Positions 1 to 11,559 of a stretch of DNA of 46,000 bases are shown one piece after another. Made by a program: the position numbers and the translations under genes. Under the pieces are notes generated by a model. That model did no database searches. It was not told the origin of the DNA and saw nothing but the letters and a program-made list of their open reading frames with translations. Source of the stretch: Chrysomallon squamiferum (taxonomy: Eukaryota; Mollusca; Gastropoda; Neomphalida; Peltospiridae); the NCBI GenBank assembly GCA_012295275.1, contig CM022674.1:10381292-10427291 (forward strand). Reading direction: 5' to 3'. The first letter of the stretch is position 1. Every line of letters begins with the position of its first letter.

Positions 1-198
1 CTTTGTGTGCATGTGTGGTTGAGTGGGTGGGTGTATGTCTTGCTTTTGCTTGCCTTACTTACCTTACATGATAAAACATTGTGTTGCTTCTGTAATGATA
101 CTGTTTACACTTGAAAAATTACAACAGATCAAGAAAATAAGTTTTTATTCATTGACTTATCTTTATAAAATTTCACTTACTTTCTCTCACACTGTGTA

Positions 199-202
<4 letters not shown>

Positions 203-239
<37 letters not shown>
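203..239. repeat. (TG)n microsatellite next to a 3' splice site
   Basis: About 18 uninterrupted TG units. It ends roughly 28 bases before the AG (267-268) that opens the first CCDC150 exon in the window, taking the place where a polypyrimidine tract would be expected. Confidence 0.95.
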
Positions 240-240
<1 letters not shown>

Positions 241-268
241 CACTAACACAATGAAATCTTATGTTTAG

Positions 269-3200
269 CTACAAACACATCAGAAGAGTATTTCTGATGC
301 ACGAGCAGTGAACCGTGAAATCACTAACACACTGGAAGCTGTCATGTCCTCTCACTCACAGTTACAGACAATCGTAGAGAACCTTCAAGTAGAGCTTGGA
401 AAGAAAGATGCTCTCATCTCACAACAACTTGCAATCAGATGTAAGTCTGCTGTGATGATGATGATGATTAGATTCTAAAAATGGACACATAAACACATGA
501 TTTATTATGAATAATGAATACATTCTCAGTTTAAGTTTATATAAATGACAAGTCATGTAGCTCCAAGCAGAGAGGATAAAAATATTTAACATTTTCATGT
601 ATATTTCTTTCTAAAATAGCAAAATTAGGTTTGAAACATTTAAAATGTAACCAGAATAAGCAACAACTGTATCAGTCTGTATATTTTTCATCAAATTTAC
701 TGGGATGATTCTAAAGGGACAAGCTTGGAATTATAATATTTAAAATACTTCTTAGAAATACAATATTATGGTTCATTAGTTGGCTCACAAATAGCAATAT
801 CGTAGAAGTAGTAAATTCTAAATTGTTGTTTATTTTAAAATAGTCAAAACTTACTTTATAATGTACATATTTACTATTTTGTTATTTTGAAACAATAATA
901 TATATTGCTTGAAAACATGTTTGGTTTTTTTTAAATTTATTTATTGTTGGTGTTGTTGTTTTTGCAATATTTGTATTATCACTATAGTAATAAGGAGCAG
1001 AATGATGTGAGGCTGGAAATGAAAGTGTTTGAGGACAAAATGGACAGTCTGCGTGAAGAGCTGAAACGAGAAAGAGACAAATCATGGAAGAAAACAAGCA
1101 AAGACGTTGCTGAGGTTTGAAACATTAAAACAGTTTACCCAAGGTTTAAACTCTGATACAATCAAACTGAGTTTGAAACATTAAAACAGTGTACCCAAGG
1201 TTTAAACTCTGATACAGTCAGACTCAGTTTGAAACATTAAAACAGTGTACCCAAAGTTTAAACTCTGATACAGTCAAACTGAGTTTGAAACATTAATGGA
1301 GTGTATCTGTGGTTTAAACATTGACAAGTGAAACTAAGTTTGAAACATTAATGGAGTGTATCTGTGTCAAACATTAATATAGTGTATCTGAGTGTTACAT
1401 ATTAATACTTTTTATTTTTAATTGACTTCTAAAGCTTGTTTCCTGCAGTCAGAACTGTTTGGCTTGTATGTACAGTTAGTACTGTGAACTTGTCGTATTA
1501 TGTCAGTTAATTAATGTGCTATAGATGAACATCATTCATACAAATGTATAGATATCAAAACATAAGCATTTTTATATAATGTAGACAAGTTTAAACAAAG
1601 CCTCACGATATTGCAAATGCAGAAAAACATATACACATACACAGTCAACTATAAAACAAATAATAAACACATCCACACACAGACCCTGACCCAGACCCAC
1701 ACATACATTATTTTTAACTTGCAGCTTAAGAAGATAAATGATAATCTGTCTGCTCGTAACATGGATCTGGTGAAGGCAAACACTGACTTGCGACACAAAG
1801 CAAATGAGGATCAGAAGCTGATTGGAGAATTGCAACAGAAAGTGTCTGAGCAGAAACACAAGATGCAGTATTTAAACAAGGCAAAGAAACATCTAGAAGA
1901 AAACGTGGCACAGTTGAAGGTTAGTATGTTTTTACTGGGATACATTCAGTCCAGTGATATTGTGGTAGTAGAGGAATTAGGAAGTATTTAGAAATTCTGA
2001 CTATTAGAATTTTTTTTTCATTTTTACACGTATGATCCGAAAGAGTTTTTCAGTTAAACATCTTGGTTTAATTGAACAAAAAATACTTTATAAGAATATT
2101 TAACAAATATTAATGAATGAATTTAAAGAACCCGTTACCACTGCTGTGTAGATCGGGTTATCTGTTTTTATTCTCAACAGCAATTAGATTTCTTCAGTTT
2201 TTTATTTTTAACATTTTTAACTGAACATCTGATAATTGTGAAGATGTTGTACAAAAGAAGCAACATCATTTTTTTTTAAGTTAATTGTTTTTGTCATAGT
2301 AATTTTTTAAAGTGCATTTTCTTCATTTTTGTCCTTCCATTTGTTATTTCAGGCTGTTAGACAGGATATTGATGAACTTGAGAGGATGAGAAATGAATAT
2401 ATGCAAAGAAATCATGAACAGGTAGATATCTTTAAATCAGAAATGTATTTTTTTTTTAAAACAGCATCTACAGCAGTACCTGTTAATTAACAGCTTGTAA
2501 TAACACTAATACTGATTATGATAATTATATTCATATTAATGATGATGATAACAACAACGATGATATTTATATTGATTATGATTATGATAATGGTATTCAA
2601 GTTGATCATGATGATGATGATGATGATACAGTTGAAAACAAAAGTGTAATAATAAATAAAGTCAGTGATCATTAATAATAACAACAGGTTTTTTTTGTTT
2701 TGTTTTTTTAATTCAGCATATTTAATTTTACTATTCATTTTGAATATGTTTCACTGTTTTTAGGCTGAGACCATGAAACTGTTTGTTATAAATCTGATGT
2801 TTCACTGTTTCACTTTTTTTATGCTTAGACTATCAAACTGTTTATTATAAATCTAATGTTTCACAGTTTTTATGCTTAGACTATCAAACTATTATTATAA
2901 ATCTAATGTTTCACTGTTTTAGGCTTAGACTATCAAACTGTTTATTATAAATCTGATGTTTCACTGTTTTTATGCTTAGACAATCAAACTGTTTATTATA
3001 AATCTGATGTTTCACTGTTTTTATGCTTAGACTATCAAACTGTTTATTATAAATCTGATGTTTCACTGTTTTTATGCTTAGACTATCAAACTGTTTATTA
3101 TAAATCTGATGTTTTGCTGTTTTAGGCTGAGACTATCAAACTGTTCATGACTCAGATTACAACTCTACAGGATGAGATTCGACAGTTGGCTCAGGCCCAA

Positions 3201-6200
3201 ACTAACACAAGTCAGTTACTCAAACAGAAAGAACAGGCTCTTGACAAGGAGAGAAAAATCAAAGATGACATCAAGAAGAAATTCTGTGTAAATTGATTTG
3301 TTGCCTGTTGATTTTCATTTGAAGCGAACAACTATCCCATAAGAGTCATATAACAAATATATATATATCAAATAAATGTTTTAAAAAATTATTGTACTTA
3401 CAGAGTGAAAGAAAAAAGAAACATTTTAAAAATTTAAATTATTTTTTAAAATTTAGAAAGAAGAAAAAGAAATAATACTATTTAACCTATCAATTTTCAG
3501 TAATTTTTCACAATCTGATTTCTTAGAGGGTTACAGTATTTTTAAATTTGTTTTTATTCTTTTCCTGATTTGAAGGATTCAGGATATCTATGTTCTATAC
3601 TAAAATGCTTGTATCAAATGTTTTTAAAATCTGAGGACAATATTAAAAATTTACTTCATTTTGTATTTATCAAAGTGGTTTTTTTTTTAATTAGAAATTT
3701 AGAAGAGTATAATTTTTTCTTAGCAATTTCTTTTGTCAAGATCTGTAAAAAAATATAGCTAGTGTAAAAGTACATACATTTTTTTAATGTTATTTTCCTT
3801 CTCCTTTCTATAGGAAACAAAGAAGCGAGAAAAGGTTGTTTCAAAAAAGAAAAGTGAAGCAGAAGATAAACTGAAAGAAGTGCATAACGAATCTGTTGAG
3901 GTATTTGTTAATAAATATTTGAAATTAAATAATAAGTGTTTTTAATAAATTAATACAAAAAAAAAAAAAAAATATATATATATATTTTTTATGAAAAAGG
4001 ATTAAAAACAAATTTTTTATTTTTTTATTGTTGTTGATATATTTATTATTAATGTTATTCATCATTATTATTATTATTATTATTATTGTTATTGTTATTT
4101 ATTATTAATATATTCCCACAGATTACTCAACATCTAGAAGAAGCACATGAATGGTTTAAAAGAAAATTTGAAAAATTACAAAACGAACTAGATTCTTCCC
4201 GGTAAAGTATATCAAGCAGTGAAAATTAATTTTGTATTTGTTTTTTAAAATTCCAGATTGAAGAGTTCTTTTTCAAAGAAATTTCCCAGATTTTAGAAAA
4301 TTACTGTAAATGTATTACAAAACATTTAATTACAAAACATTTGTTAAGATATATTTAACGTAACAAATAAGATCAGTAACATGAAAACATATTACACCTC
4401 AAAACAGGTTATTGAATGGAATTGAACAAATGATAATTTTCAATAAAGAAAAAAAAGGACTCAGATTATTTTGGAAAAGAGCTGTTTAATATAAAACCTT
4501 CAAAGGAAGAAAAAATCAGAATATATTTGATTTTCTTTAAAAGATACTTTTAAAATTAAATTCATTTTTAGATTTTGAAGTATTTAATTGGATGTATAAA
4601 TATGTAAATTAAATTATATATTAACGTGTGTGTATAAATCCTTTTTTATTTCATTCTTGCATTTTCTACTGATAAACTGAGTGAAATGACAGATTTGTGA
4701 TGATGCTGAAAGAGTGATAACAGAGAAAAAACGTCATTTTGTTGGACTGGGGTTTACTCAGTCTTTTAAGAGTTGGCTGTTTTGTATAGTATTAATTTTT
4801 ACTTGTACAGTGAGGTTTTAATTACTGTTTAACATTAAAAACATAAAAACAATAAAAAAAATTTGATGTAGTATTTATAGCTAAATTAAAAGACTGTTTA
4901 CTGTGTATATTGAATTAGACTCTTAATTCACTTTTTGCAGAAAAACTCAGGCTAAATTGGAAGAAGATAATCTTAACCAGCGGAAGAAGCTGGAAATGGA
5001 GAAGATGAAGGGTCAAGAAGCAGCAGAACGGGCAAAGGAGATGATAAAGGTTTGTCTTTAGGAGTTAGGCATCATTTGGCCAATTTCCCCAGAGTCCTCC
5101 ACTGCCTTTCATACATTCCAGCCAGATCCCTATATTTTTTTAGCAAATGTTGTACTGTTTGCATTGCTTTAGTTTTTATCAAAAATAATAATAATATTTA
5201 CTAATATCCTTGTTGATACTTCCTATTTTTAAATGAATCTTTTAGTTATTTATTGTTATTATTATGTCTGGAATTTAGGTCTGTTTCTGTTTTTAGGCCA
5301 GCAGACAGACGATAAGTAGACTAGCAGATTTTGCAGAAATGGCTGACTCTGAGATGAAGGAACAAATTGGTCAGTTGCAGGCTGAAGCAGAAAAAGAAAG
5401 AGAACTAGCATTGTTTACATTAAATAGACATGAACAGTACAAGGTATCCAAGAATGCCATGTAGTACATTAACAATATAACAGGAGGTCCTGATTAAATA
5501 ACATTACACGGCATTAACAGTATAACAGTGAGGTCTGATAGCTTTTTAAAAAAACAGATATTAACAATATAACACCTGATATTTTTTAATTAAACAGATA
5601 TTAACTGTATAACATTCAGCTGTGATACTGTAACAATGAGGTTTCATACTGTGTAAATAAACAGACCGTAACATTTTAACTCTGGTCTGATATTGTTTAA
5701 ACAGACATATACATTAACAAAATAATATACTGAGGTCTGATGTATTTAAATAAACAAACATTAACAACATAGACTGAGGACTAATACTTAAAATGTTTAA
5801 AAATGTAATCTAATATGGTTTAATAACATAAAAGTGTAAACTGGTTATGTGAACACAGATATTAACACTATAAAGGCTTGGTTTGGTATTTTGTATTCTT
5901 GATAAGTATCTGGTATGTATAAACATCTAACAAGTATGGACTGTATAAACATATAATACTAACAAAATACTGTGTTAAATGTACATTAACAGATTAAAAT
6001 TAATATTATGCTATAAAATGAATTAATAGTTAAATAAATGCTTAGCAATATCTCAACACAAAGTAGAGTAGCCACTGACAGTACTGTATAAACTAAAAAG
6101 ATATAAAATGTTAATAATAATTCAATAAATGTGCAAAATTTCATACTGTTCTGTGATAATATAGTGTACTTTAAAAGATAATAAAAGAATGCAGTCTAGT

Positions 6201-6881
6201 AGTTTATACACCAGGTATTAGTTGCTCAATATACTGCTATATACACTATTTGACATTAATTACAGTGTTTAATAATAATGTAAAAGGATCTTAGCTGTAA
6301 ACCACTGGTTTCCAGTGTCTAAAGTGTAAACACCTTCAGAATGTTTTATGGGAAATAAAGATAAATATCTGAAATTATTCAGTGTATATTGTAAATCCAA
6401 ACATTTTAGTTTTTATGGAATAGCTGAAACAGAATAGGGAGAGTGAATGTGAAGATCATGTTTCACAGGGCAGTAAAACTAAATTTATCATCTGTATTAT
6501 CAATTTAGAGAATCAAGTGTTTATGAATAAAGTGAGAAAAAAAAGAAGAAAAACAATAGATTTTTGGGATTGTGCAAAAATGCTGAAAAATGTTCTTGAA
6601 TTGAATGTACAATTATATGTCTAATACTGTGTTTGATTATTAATGTTTTACTATTCTTTACCTTTGATATGTTTCTCCTCTTTCTTTTTTCTTGCTTTCC
6701 TTAATTTATACATATGTAAATCTTTAATTATTATTGTAAAAAAAAAAAAAAAAATATTAAAAAATAGAAAGTAGTTAATGTGCAGTAATGTATATTTTTG
6801 CAGGAACTAAATAATCAGTACTTGGATGGACTGATAAAACAAATGGACTCTAAAATTACTTTGGACAGTTCATTTAGCTGA
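269..6881 (+). CDS. CCDC150: CCDC150-like coiled-coil protein, C-terminal part (10 exons seen)
   Basis: Exons, all with AG/GT borders: 269-440, 988-1114, 1725-1919, 2353-2421, 3126-3287, 3814-3900, 4122-4201, 4941-5049, 5297-5443, 6804-6881 (stop TGA). The product is almost wholly heptad-like and rich in E, K, Q and L. From memory of human CCDC150, blocks match in the same order: TLEAVMSSHSQLQ (exon 1), a DSLREELKRERD helix (exon 2), DIDELERMRNEYMQRNHEQ (exon 4), and ITQHLEEAHEWFKRKFEKLQ (exon 7, human ITANLEEAHRWFKHRF). About 100 further residues follow, ending LDSSFS. The family is a long coiled-coil protein of poorly known role. Phases agree from exon 2 (988-1114) to the stop, but exon 1 ends in phase 1 while exon 2 needs two preceding bases, so an exon between 441 and 987 is missing or unrecognised. 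The N-terminal half lies upstream of the window. Confidence 0.87.
1115..1400 (+). repeat. 56-bp minisatellite starting at a CCDC150 donor site
   Basis: The block GTTTGAAACATTA recurs at 1115, 1170, 1227, 1283 and 1338, a period of 55-57 bases. The first copy is the 5' splice site of exon 988-1114 itself (GCTGAG then GTTTGA). Later copies keep the exon-like ACTGAG directly before TTTGAAAC. Confidence 0.9.
2762..3125 (+). repeat. 51-bp minisatellite copying a CCDC150 acceptor site
   Basis: Seven tandem units start near 2762, 2821, 2871, 2921, 2972, 3023 and 3074. Each holds a form of AGGCTGAGACTATCAAACTG followed by TTATTATAAATCTGATGTTTC. The eighth occurrence is the real 3' splice site and start of exon 3126-3287. 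In most units AGG has become ATG, removing the original acceptor dinucleotide; the units at 2762 and 2921 keep AG. Confidence 0.93.
5444..6803 (+). other. Last intron of CCDC150-like gene, repetitive
   Basis: The intron of about 1.36 kb between the last two coding exons. Its first 600 bases are a degenerate tandem array built from ACATTAACAATATAACA and GAGGTCTGATA blocks at loose 50-65-base spacing. The rest is plain AT-rich DNA. No coding sequence is seen. Confidence 0.7.
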
Positions 6882-7949
6882 GACCACAAAAACCTGTCAT
6901 CCACATTTCAATAGAGTCTCAGGAAGAATTGGGAACTTTTACTGTATAGCTAAATAGAGGAAGAAAAAAAATCTGCTTTTAAACAAATAATGGAAATAAT
7001 TTTTAGATAAATATTCCACATATAAAAAAAATACATACAATAGAAAACATTTACATTATCTAATATACAAAAGCATTTAACTACAGAATATTCCAATTTA
7101 TCATATCTTATTCTGTACTTTACCTTTTAAAAATCACAGTAGAAAAAGTGTGAAGTATTATTAGTATGATAATTAATGAACTTTATTATTAAAAAAAGAA
7201 AAGTGACTGTTTTTGTACATTACCTTCATCTTCTTTTGACTAACAATTTCGTTTTTATTATTTTAAGTAACTTTTGGTCCTATTTTAAACAGAGATGTTC
7301 CTAATCCATTTTATATAAAACTTGTAATTTTAATTCAGTACCAGAAGAAATTCATCTACTAATAAAAAAGGAAATGTAATGTGCCAAACAACTGACTACA
7401 TCTACTCAGTATATTTATTATCAGTGTCTATTTTTACTCATTTTATTGTTTTATTATTAAATCTTTTGAGCCTAACCATTTTTAATTTAAAATATCTTTC
7501 TTTTGTTACTATCATTATAAATTGTGGATTCACAGACTGAGACAGACAAATGAAGGAGCTCCATTTGTTGTTTTTCCCTTCTCAAAAGATCCACAACAAT
7601 TCAGATTAATATTATTTTGTAAACTGAAAAACAAAAACATTGAAAGTCTGTTAAATACAAAGTTACCACTGTTTTCATTGCTAAAGTATCTTACATTCCA
7701 CAATATGTAAACTGCGTTCTAATACCAACATTAACCAGACATTTACTAGTTTGTATGAATGGAGTAAATAATGTTGTATTTTTTTTCTATTAAACCTGTT
7801 TTTATAAACACAAAAAACTACAATTTTATATCCATAAAACTTTTTTTCTCCAGTTTATTTTTGTATAAATTGAAATCTGTGATATTTTATATAATTCTCT
7901 TGAAGTTGTTTCTAAAATTATTATGAATAAACATTTCAAATATATTTAT
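6882..7949 (+). other. CCDC150 3' UTR / convergent gene boundary
   Basis: No gene is visible. AATAAA hexamers on the + strand at 7361-7366 and 7926-7931 are candidate poly(A) signals for CCDC150. On the other strand, TTTATT at 7945-7950 reads AATAAA for CCDC115. The two tails therefore probably meet or overlap near 7.93 kb. The short open frame at 7522-7710 has no recognisable features. Confidence 0.5.
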
Positions 7950-8012
7950 TTTTTGTTTTCTTTACATGTATCTTCTAATTAAATAAATAGTCAAATGTGG
8001 CAAGAATTTTAT

Positions 8013-8618
8013 TTAATTTTCTTTCTGGATTTGTTCTTTTTCTTTTCTTTTCAGTTCCTCTTTATCTGCTAGAAGTTTGCGATACTCATTTTTCAGTTCA
8101 TGCAGCTCCAGCTGTAAATTAGCGATTGTTACACATGTTTCTACAGCTGTCTTGAAACTGTTCTGACTTCGACGAAGATTCTGTGGTACCAGCACTCCAA
8201 ACCAATTAATTGGGTCTACTGTAACCTTTTTATTGTTGATTTCATCTGTTTTTGTCAGATTGTCATTTTGTCCCAGAGCTTGCGCATCTGTCTGTCCCTT
8301 CTCTTCATTAGTGTTCAGAATATTTCTCTTCCTTAAAGTTGATGTGTTATCAATTTTGCTGTCATTTTCGGGATGAATTATTTTAAGAGTGGTGATTCCA
8401 TTTTCTTTTTCAACATCCACTTTGACCAGAGCTTTCATGTCTTGGTGAAACTGTGCTGGTGATACAGAATGTACACCCATGTTGTACCTAGCTCTTGAGA
8501 GGTCAAGAAATCCAGATTTCATCAGAGTTTCTAGATGTGCTAGTTCATTGTAAAGCTGACCAAGAATATCAAAAAAATCGGTCAAAGTGTCATCCAATTT
8601 TTCACAGACAGATTCCAT
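8013..8618 (-). CDS. CCDC115: CCDC115, V-ATPase assembly factor (Vma22-like)
   Basis: A single uninterrupted 201-codon frame with ATG at 8618-8616. Human CCDC115 is about 180 residues. The protein is the metazoan counterpart of yeast Vma22 and works with TMEM199/Vma12 in the ER-Golgi to assemble the V0 sector of the V-ATPase. Seen in the sequence: an N-terminal helix (MESVCEKLDDTLTDFFDIL, about residues 1-35), the family motif LSRARYNMGVHSVSPAQF (about 40-57), a variable polar linker (about 75-130), the conserved WFGVLVPQNLRRSQNSFK (about 139-156), then a C-terminal coiled coil rich in E and K (about 160-201). It has no signal peptide or membrane segment, fitting a peripheral assembly chaperone. 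It is flanked by intron-dense genes yet has no intron in its coding region. It lies tail to tail with CCDC150 and head to head with FBXO42. Confidence 0.93.
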   Translation of the reverse strand: MESVCEKLDDTLTDFFDILGQLYNELAHLETLMKSGFLDLSRARYNMGVHSVSPAQFHQDMKALVKVDVEKENGITTLKIIHPENDSKIDNTSTLRKRNILNTNEEKGQTDAQALGQNDNLTKTDEINNKKVTVDPINWFGVLVPQNLRRSQNSFKTAVETCVTIANLQLELHELKNEYRKLLADKEELKRKEKEQIQKEN

Positions 8619-9607
8619 TTTTTGAAATCAGAAATCTAACCAAAATCTGAAATTAACAATTACTTATATGAAAATGTGTGTAATGTACTATTAGGAATAA
8701 TCATGAATTTTTTAAAAATAGATGATAAAAATAACAATGCTTCTATGCATTTTAATATTAACCGTTGCTATGTGTTAACATAACTTTTCTACACTGATTA
8801 TATGAGAGAGTAATCTAGATACTTCCATTAATTTGAATGTTAAATATAAAACAACAACAAACAAACAAATAAATAAACCAAAAAACAATTAAAAAATTAT
8901 TGATAATATAATAATACCCTCTTTAACGTATACCTTAGAATACAGCCTTATCTTTGACACCTTATAATAACTGGATTAAATATAATTTTATTTCAGAGGT
9001 TTTATCAAAATATATGAACCCATAAAATGATAAAATTAAATTTATACTTTTATACATTTTTTATTTTAAGGGTATTTCTTTCATTTATTATTATTTTAAG
9101 TTATTAACATTTTAAATCGAATAAAACTTACAGATAACAAGTATGAAATTTTCTGATGACTGCATTTAGATTCAGAACACACCTTAGTAAATAAAAACAC
9201 TTGTAATCGCAATTTTTTATTTTAAAAAGATTATTGATGTGGAGAGTTATCTCTCCTTCTTACATCTTTCTTTTTTCTTCTATGAATTTTAGAAGCATCG
9301 AAATTATATATTAAGAAGGAACCAAAGACATCAAGTCCTTAAAACATTTATTATTATTTTAATTTACTGTTGTCATTTTTTCCTAACGTGTATATTTAAA
9401 TAAAATATGCTCAAAATTGTACTTAACGATTATTATTATAATAAATTACACTTCATAAAAACCGTTGTCGACTTGCTACAACTGAAATATTGATAAATCC
9501 ATTTCGTGTTCTTAGGCAAAATTAATCCATACATTTTTTAGTATTATTATTATTAGGAGTATCGTCATATCATCTTCATCATTACCATCATTGTTGTAAG
9601 GTGTTGT

Positions 9608-9678
<71 letters not shown>

Positions 9679-9889
9679 ATTTTTTCGAATCGCCATTTCA
9701 TCCATGGAAATAATGATAAACATTTTAAACCCACATTTTTAATTAATAAAAAATGATTTAATGATATTTGAGAATTACTAACGCATAAAATTCATTGTCT
9801 ACGAAGTGGTCAGACATGTATTGGCTAGCAATCCTATAATACTAATAGGTGCCTCTGTTATTGAGGAATATACAACAAAACGACAAAGT
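8619..9889. promoter_or_regulatory. Divergent intergenic region CCDC115 / FBXO42
   Basis: This 1.27-kb spacer lies between two start codons pointing away from each other, so it must hold both promoters and 5' UTRs. It is AT-rich with no clear CpG cluster or TATA box that I can defend. Its main feature is a CT tract at 9612-9676. Promoter role is inferred from layout alone. Confidence 0.5.
9612..9676. repeat. (TC)n tract upstream of FBXO42
   Basis: About 32 uninterrupted TC/CT dinucleotides some 210 bases before the FBXO42 ATG. Seen from the CCDC115 side it is a GA tract, the type bound by GAGA-like factors in some animals. Confidence 0.95.
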
Positions 9890-11518
9890 ATGGCAGTCGA
9901 GGGTGATTGCAGTTTGTTTTCGGACTGTAAACATTATCGTTTATCAGTAAAAGATCTGCCAGAAGAAATTCTAGAATATATACTTTCACAGTTATCACCA
10001 TATCAAGATTTAAAAGCAGCTAAGCTAGTTTGCAAGCAATGGCATCGATTAGTTTTAGGTAACTACGGACGAATGATAGTTGTCAACAGTTGGCTGAGTT
10101 TGCCGGAGTCGATTTTGGAACTTAATATCTGTCGAAACCATTTTGGTTTAGAATTAGAAAATAGATTTGTGTGAATGCACAATTCAAACCATAGTCTGAA
10201 ATTTGAATCTTTTGTTCGTTTTGTTTTTCTTGACTATAGCCGCATTATGCATATATGAATATAAATAAGAAAGCTTCTGCTAAAATACGCTGTTGTTGCC
10301 ACTCGACAAAAACCTCTGGCAGAGTGCTGATAGTATATAATCTCTTCAGTATAAACTGCAGAATATAGCCATATCTTTGATTAGATTACGTTAAATACAG
10401 TTTTATTTAAGAGATTTTAAATAAATGTATGAAACTAAATAATTAAATGTGGAGGAAAATAATCTCTTTGGAACATCAGTTGGCAGATTAAAACGATTTC
10501 TAAAGATATCTGTATCAAATACCTTTTTTTTTTATGTTGCATTAACAAATAAATTAAAATGAATTATTATTTTTTGTAGGTGTAACGGAAATGATGCAGC
10601 ACAGTTTTCGCTATTCACTGAGAGAATCAAAGACAGTGTGGACACAGATACTACCAGCAGCACAAGGTCCAACAGAACGTTATTCTCACTGTGCTTGTTA
10701 CTTTGACAAATCCATGTACGTGTTTGGTGGTTGTACACTGAGTAACACAACTTTTAATGACTTGTGGAGATTTGACTTAGCCACACGTCAGTGGATTCGA
10801 CCATTAGCAATGGGTTGGTATTCCTTTCACAGAGATACAGTGTTTGCTTTTTAAATTTTGTTTCTGCTCAGGTATTCATATGAACATGTTATTATTATTT
10901 TAAAACTGTGATGAATCAATAGCAGATCAACTGGTCGTTTTGTCTGATGTATCAGGTAAAGTCATTAGACATTAGTTTATCTATATAATAATGCAATATT
11001 AAGTCAGTGTATTTTAAACATAGTATTTATTTTTAATACTTCTGCTTTTTTGCATTTGTTTTAAAATAATTTCTTTTTAATTTCTTTTATTTATTTATTT
11101 TTTAATTTTAAATTATTATTTTCATTAATATATATATTTTTTAATTACTATTTTTAATTTAATATTTTTTTTTTTTTTTTTTTTTTAGAAGAAGTATTTT
11201 TTTGGAAATAATATGTTTAATAACAAGAACTAATTTTAATAGGATCCTATCCCTGTCCGAAGGCGTGTGCCTCAATGATTGTGTACAAGGATAGTTTAGT
11301 ACTGTTTGGTGGGTGGAGTCATCCTACCCCTTTTCCCTTACATCAGGTAGGTTTTTATTTATATAACTGTTGAACATATGAATACAATACTCAGAAATAA
11401 AGCAATAAAGCATCATTTATTATTTATATGCTGCTTATAGTCATAATTTAAAAAGAAATGTCAACACCAGTCAATGATGTGTTGTTACTTATTTAAAATT
11501 TGTAAAAGATTTTCCTTA

Positions 11519-11559
<41 letters not shown>

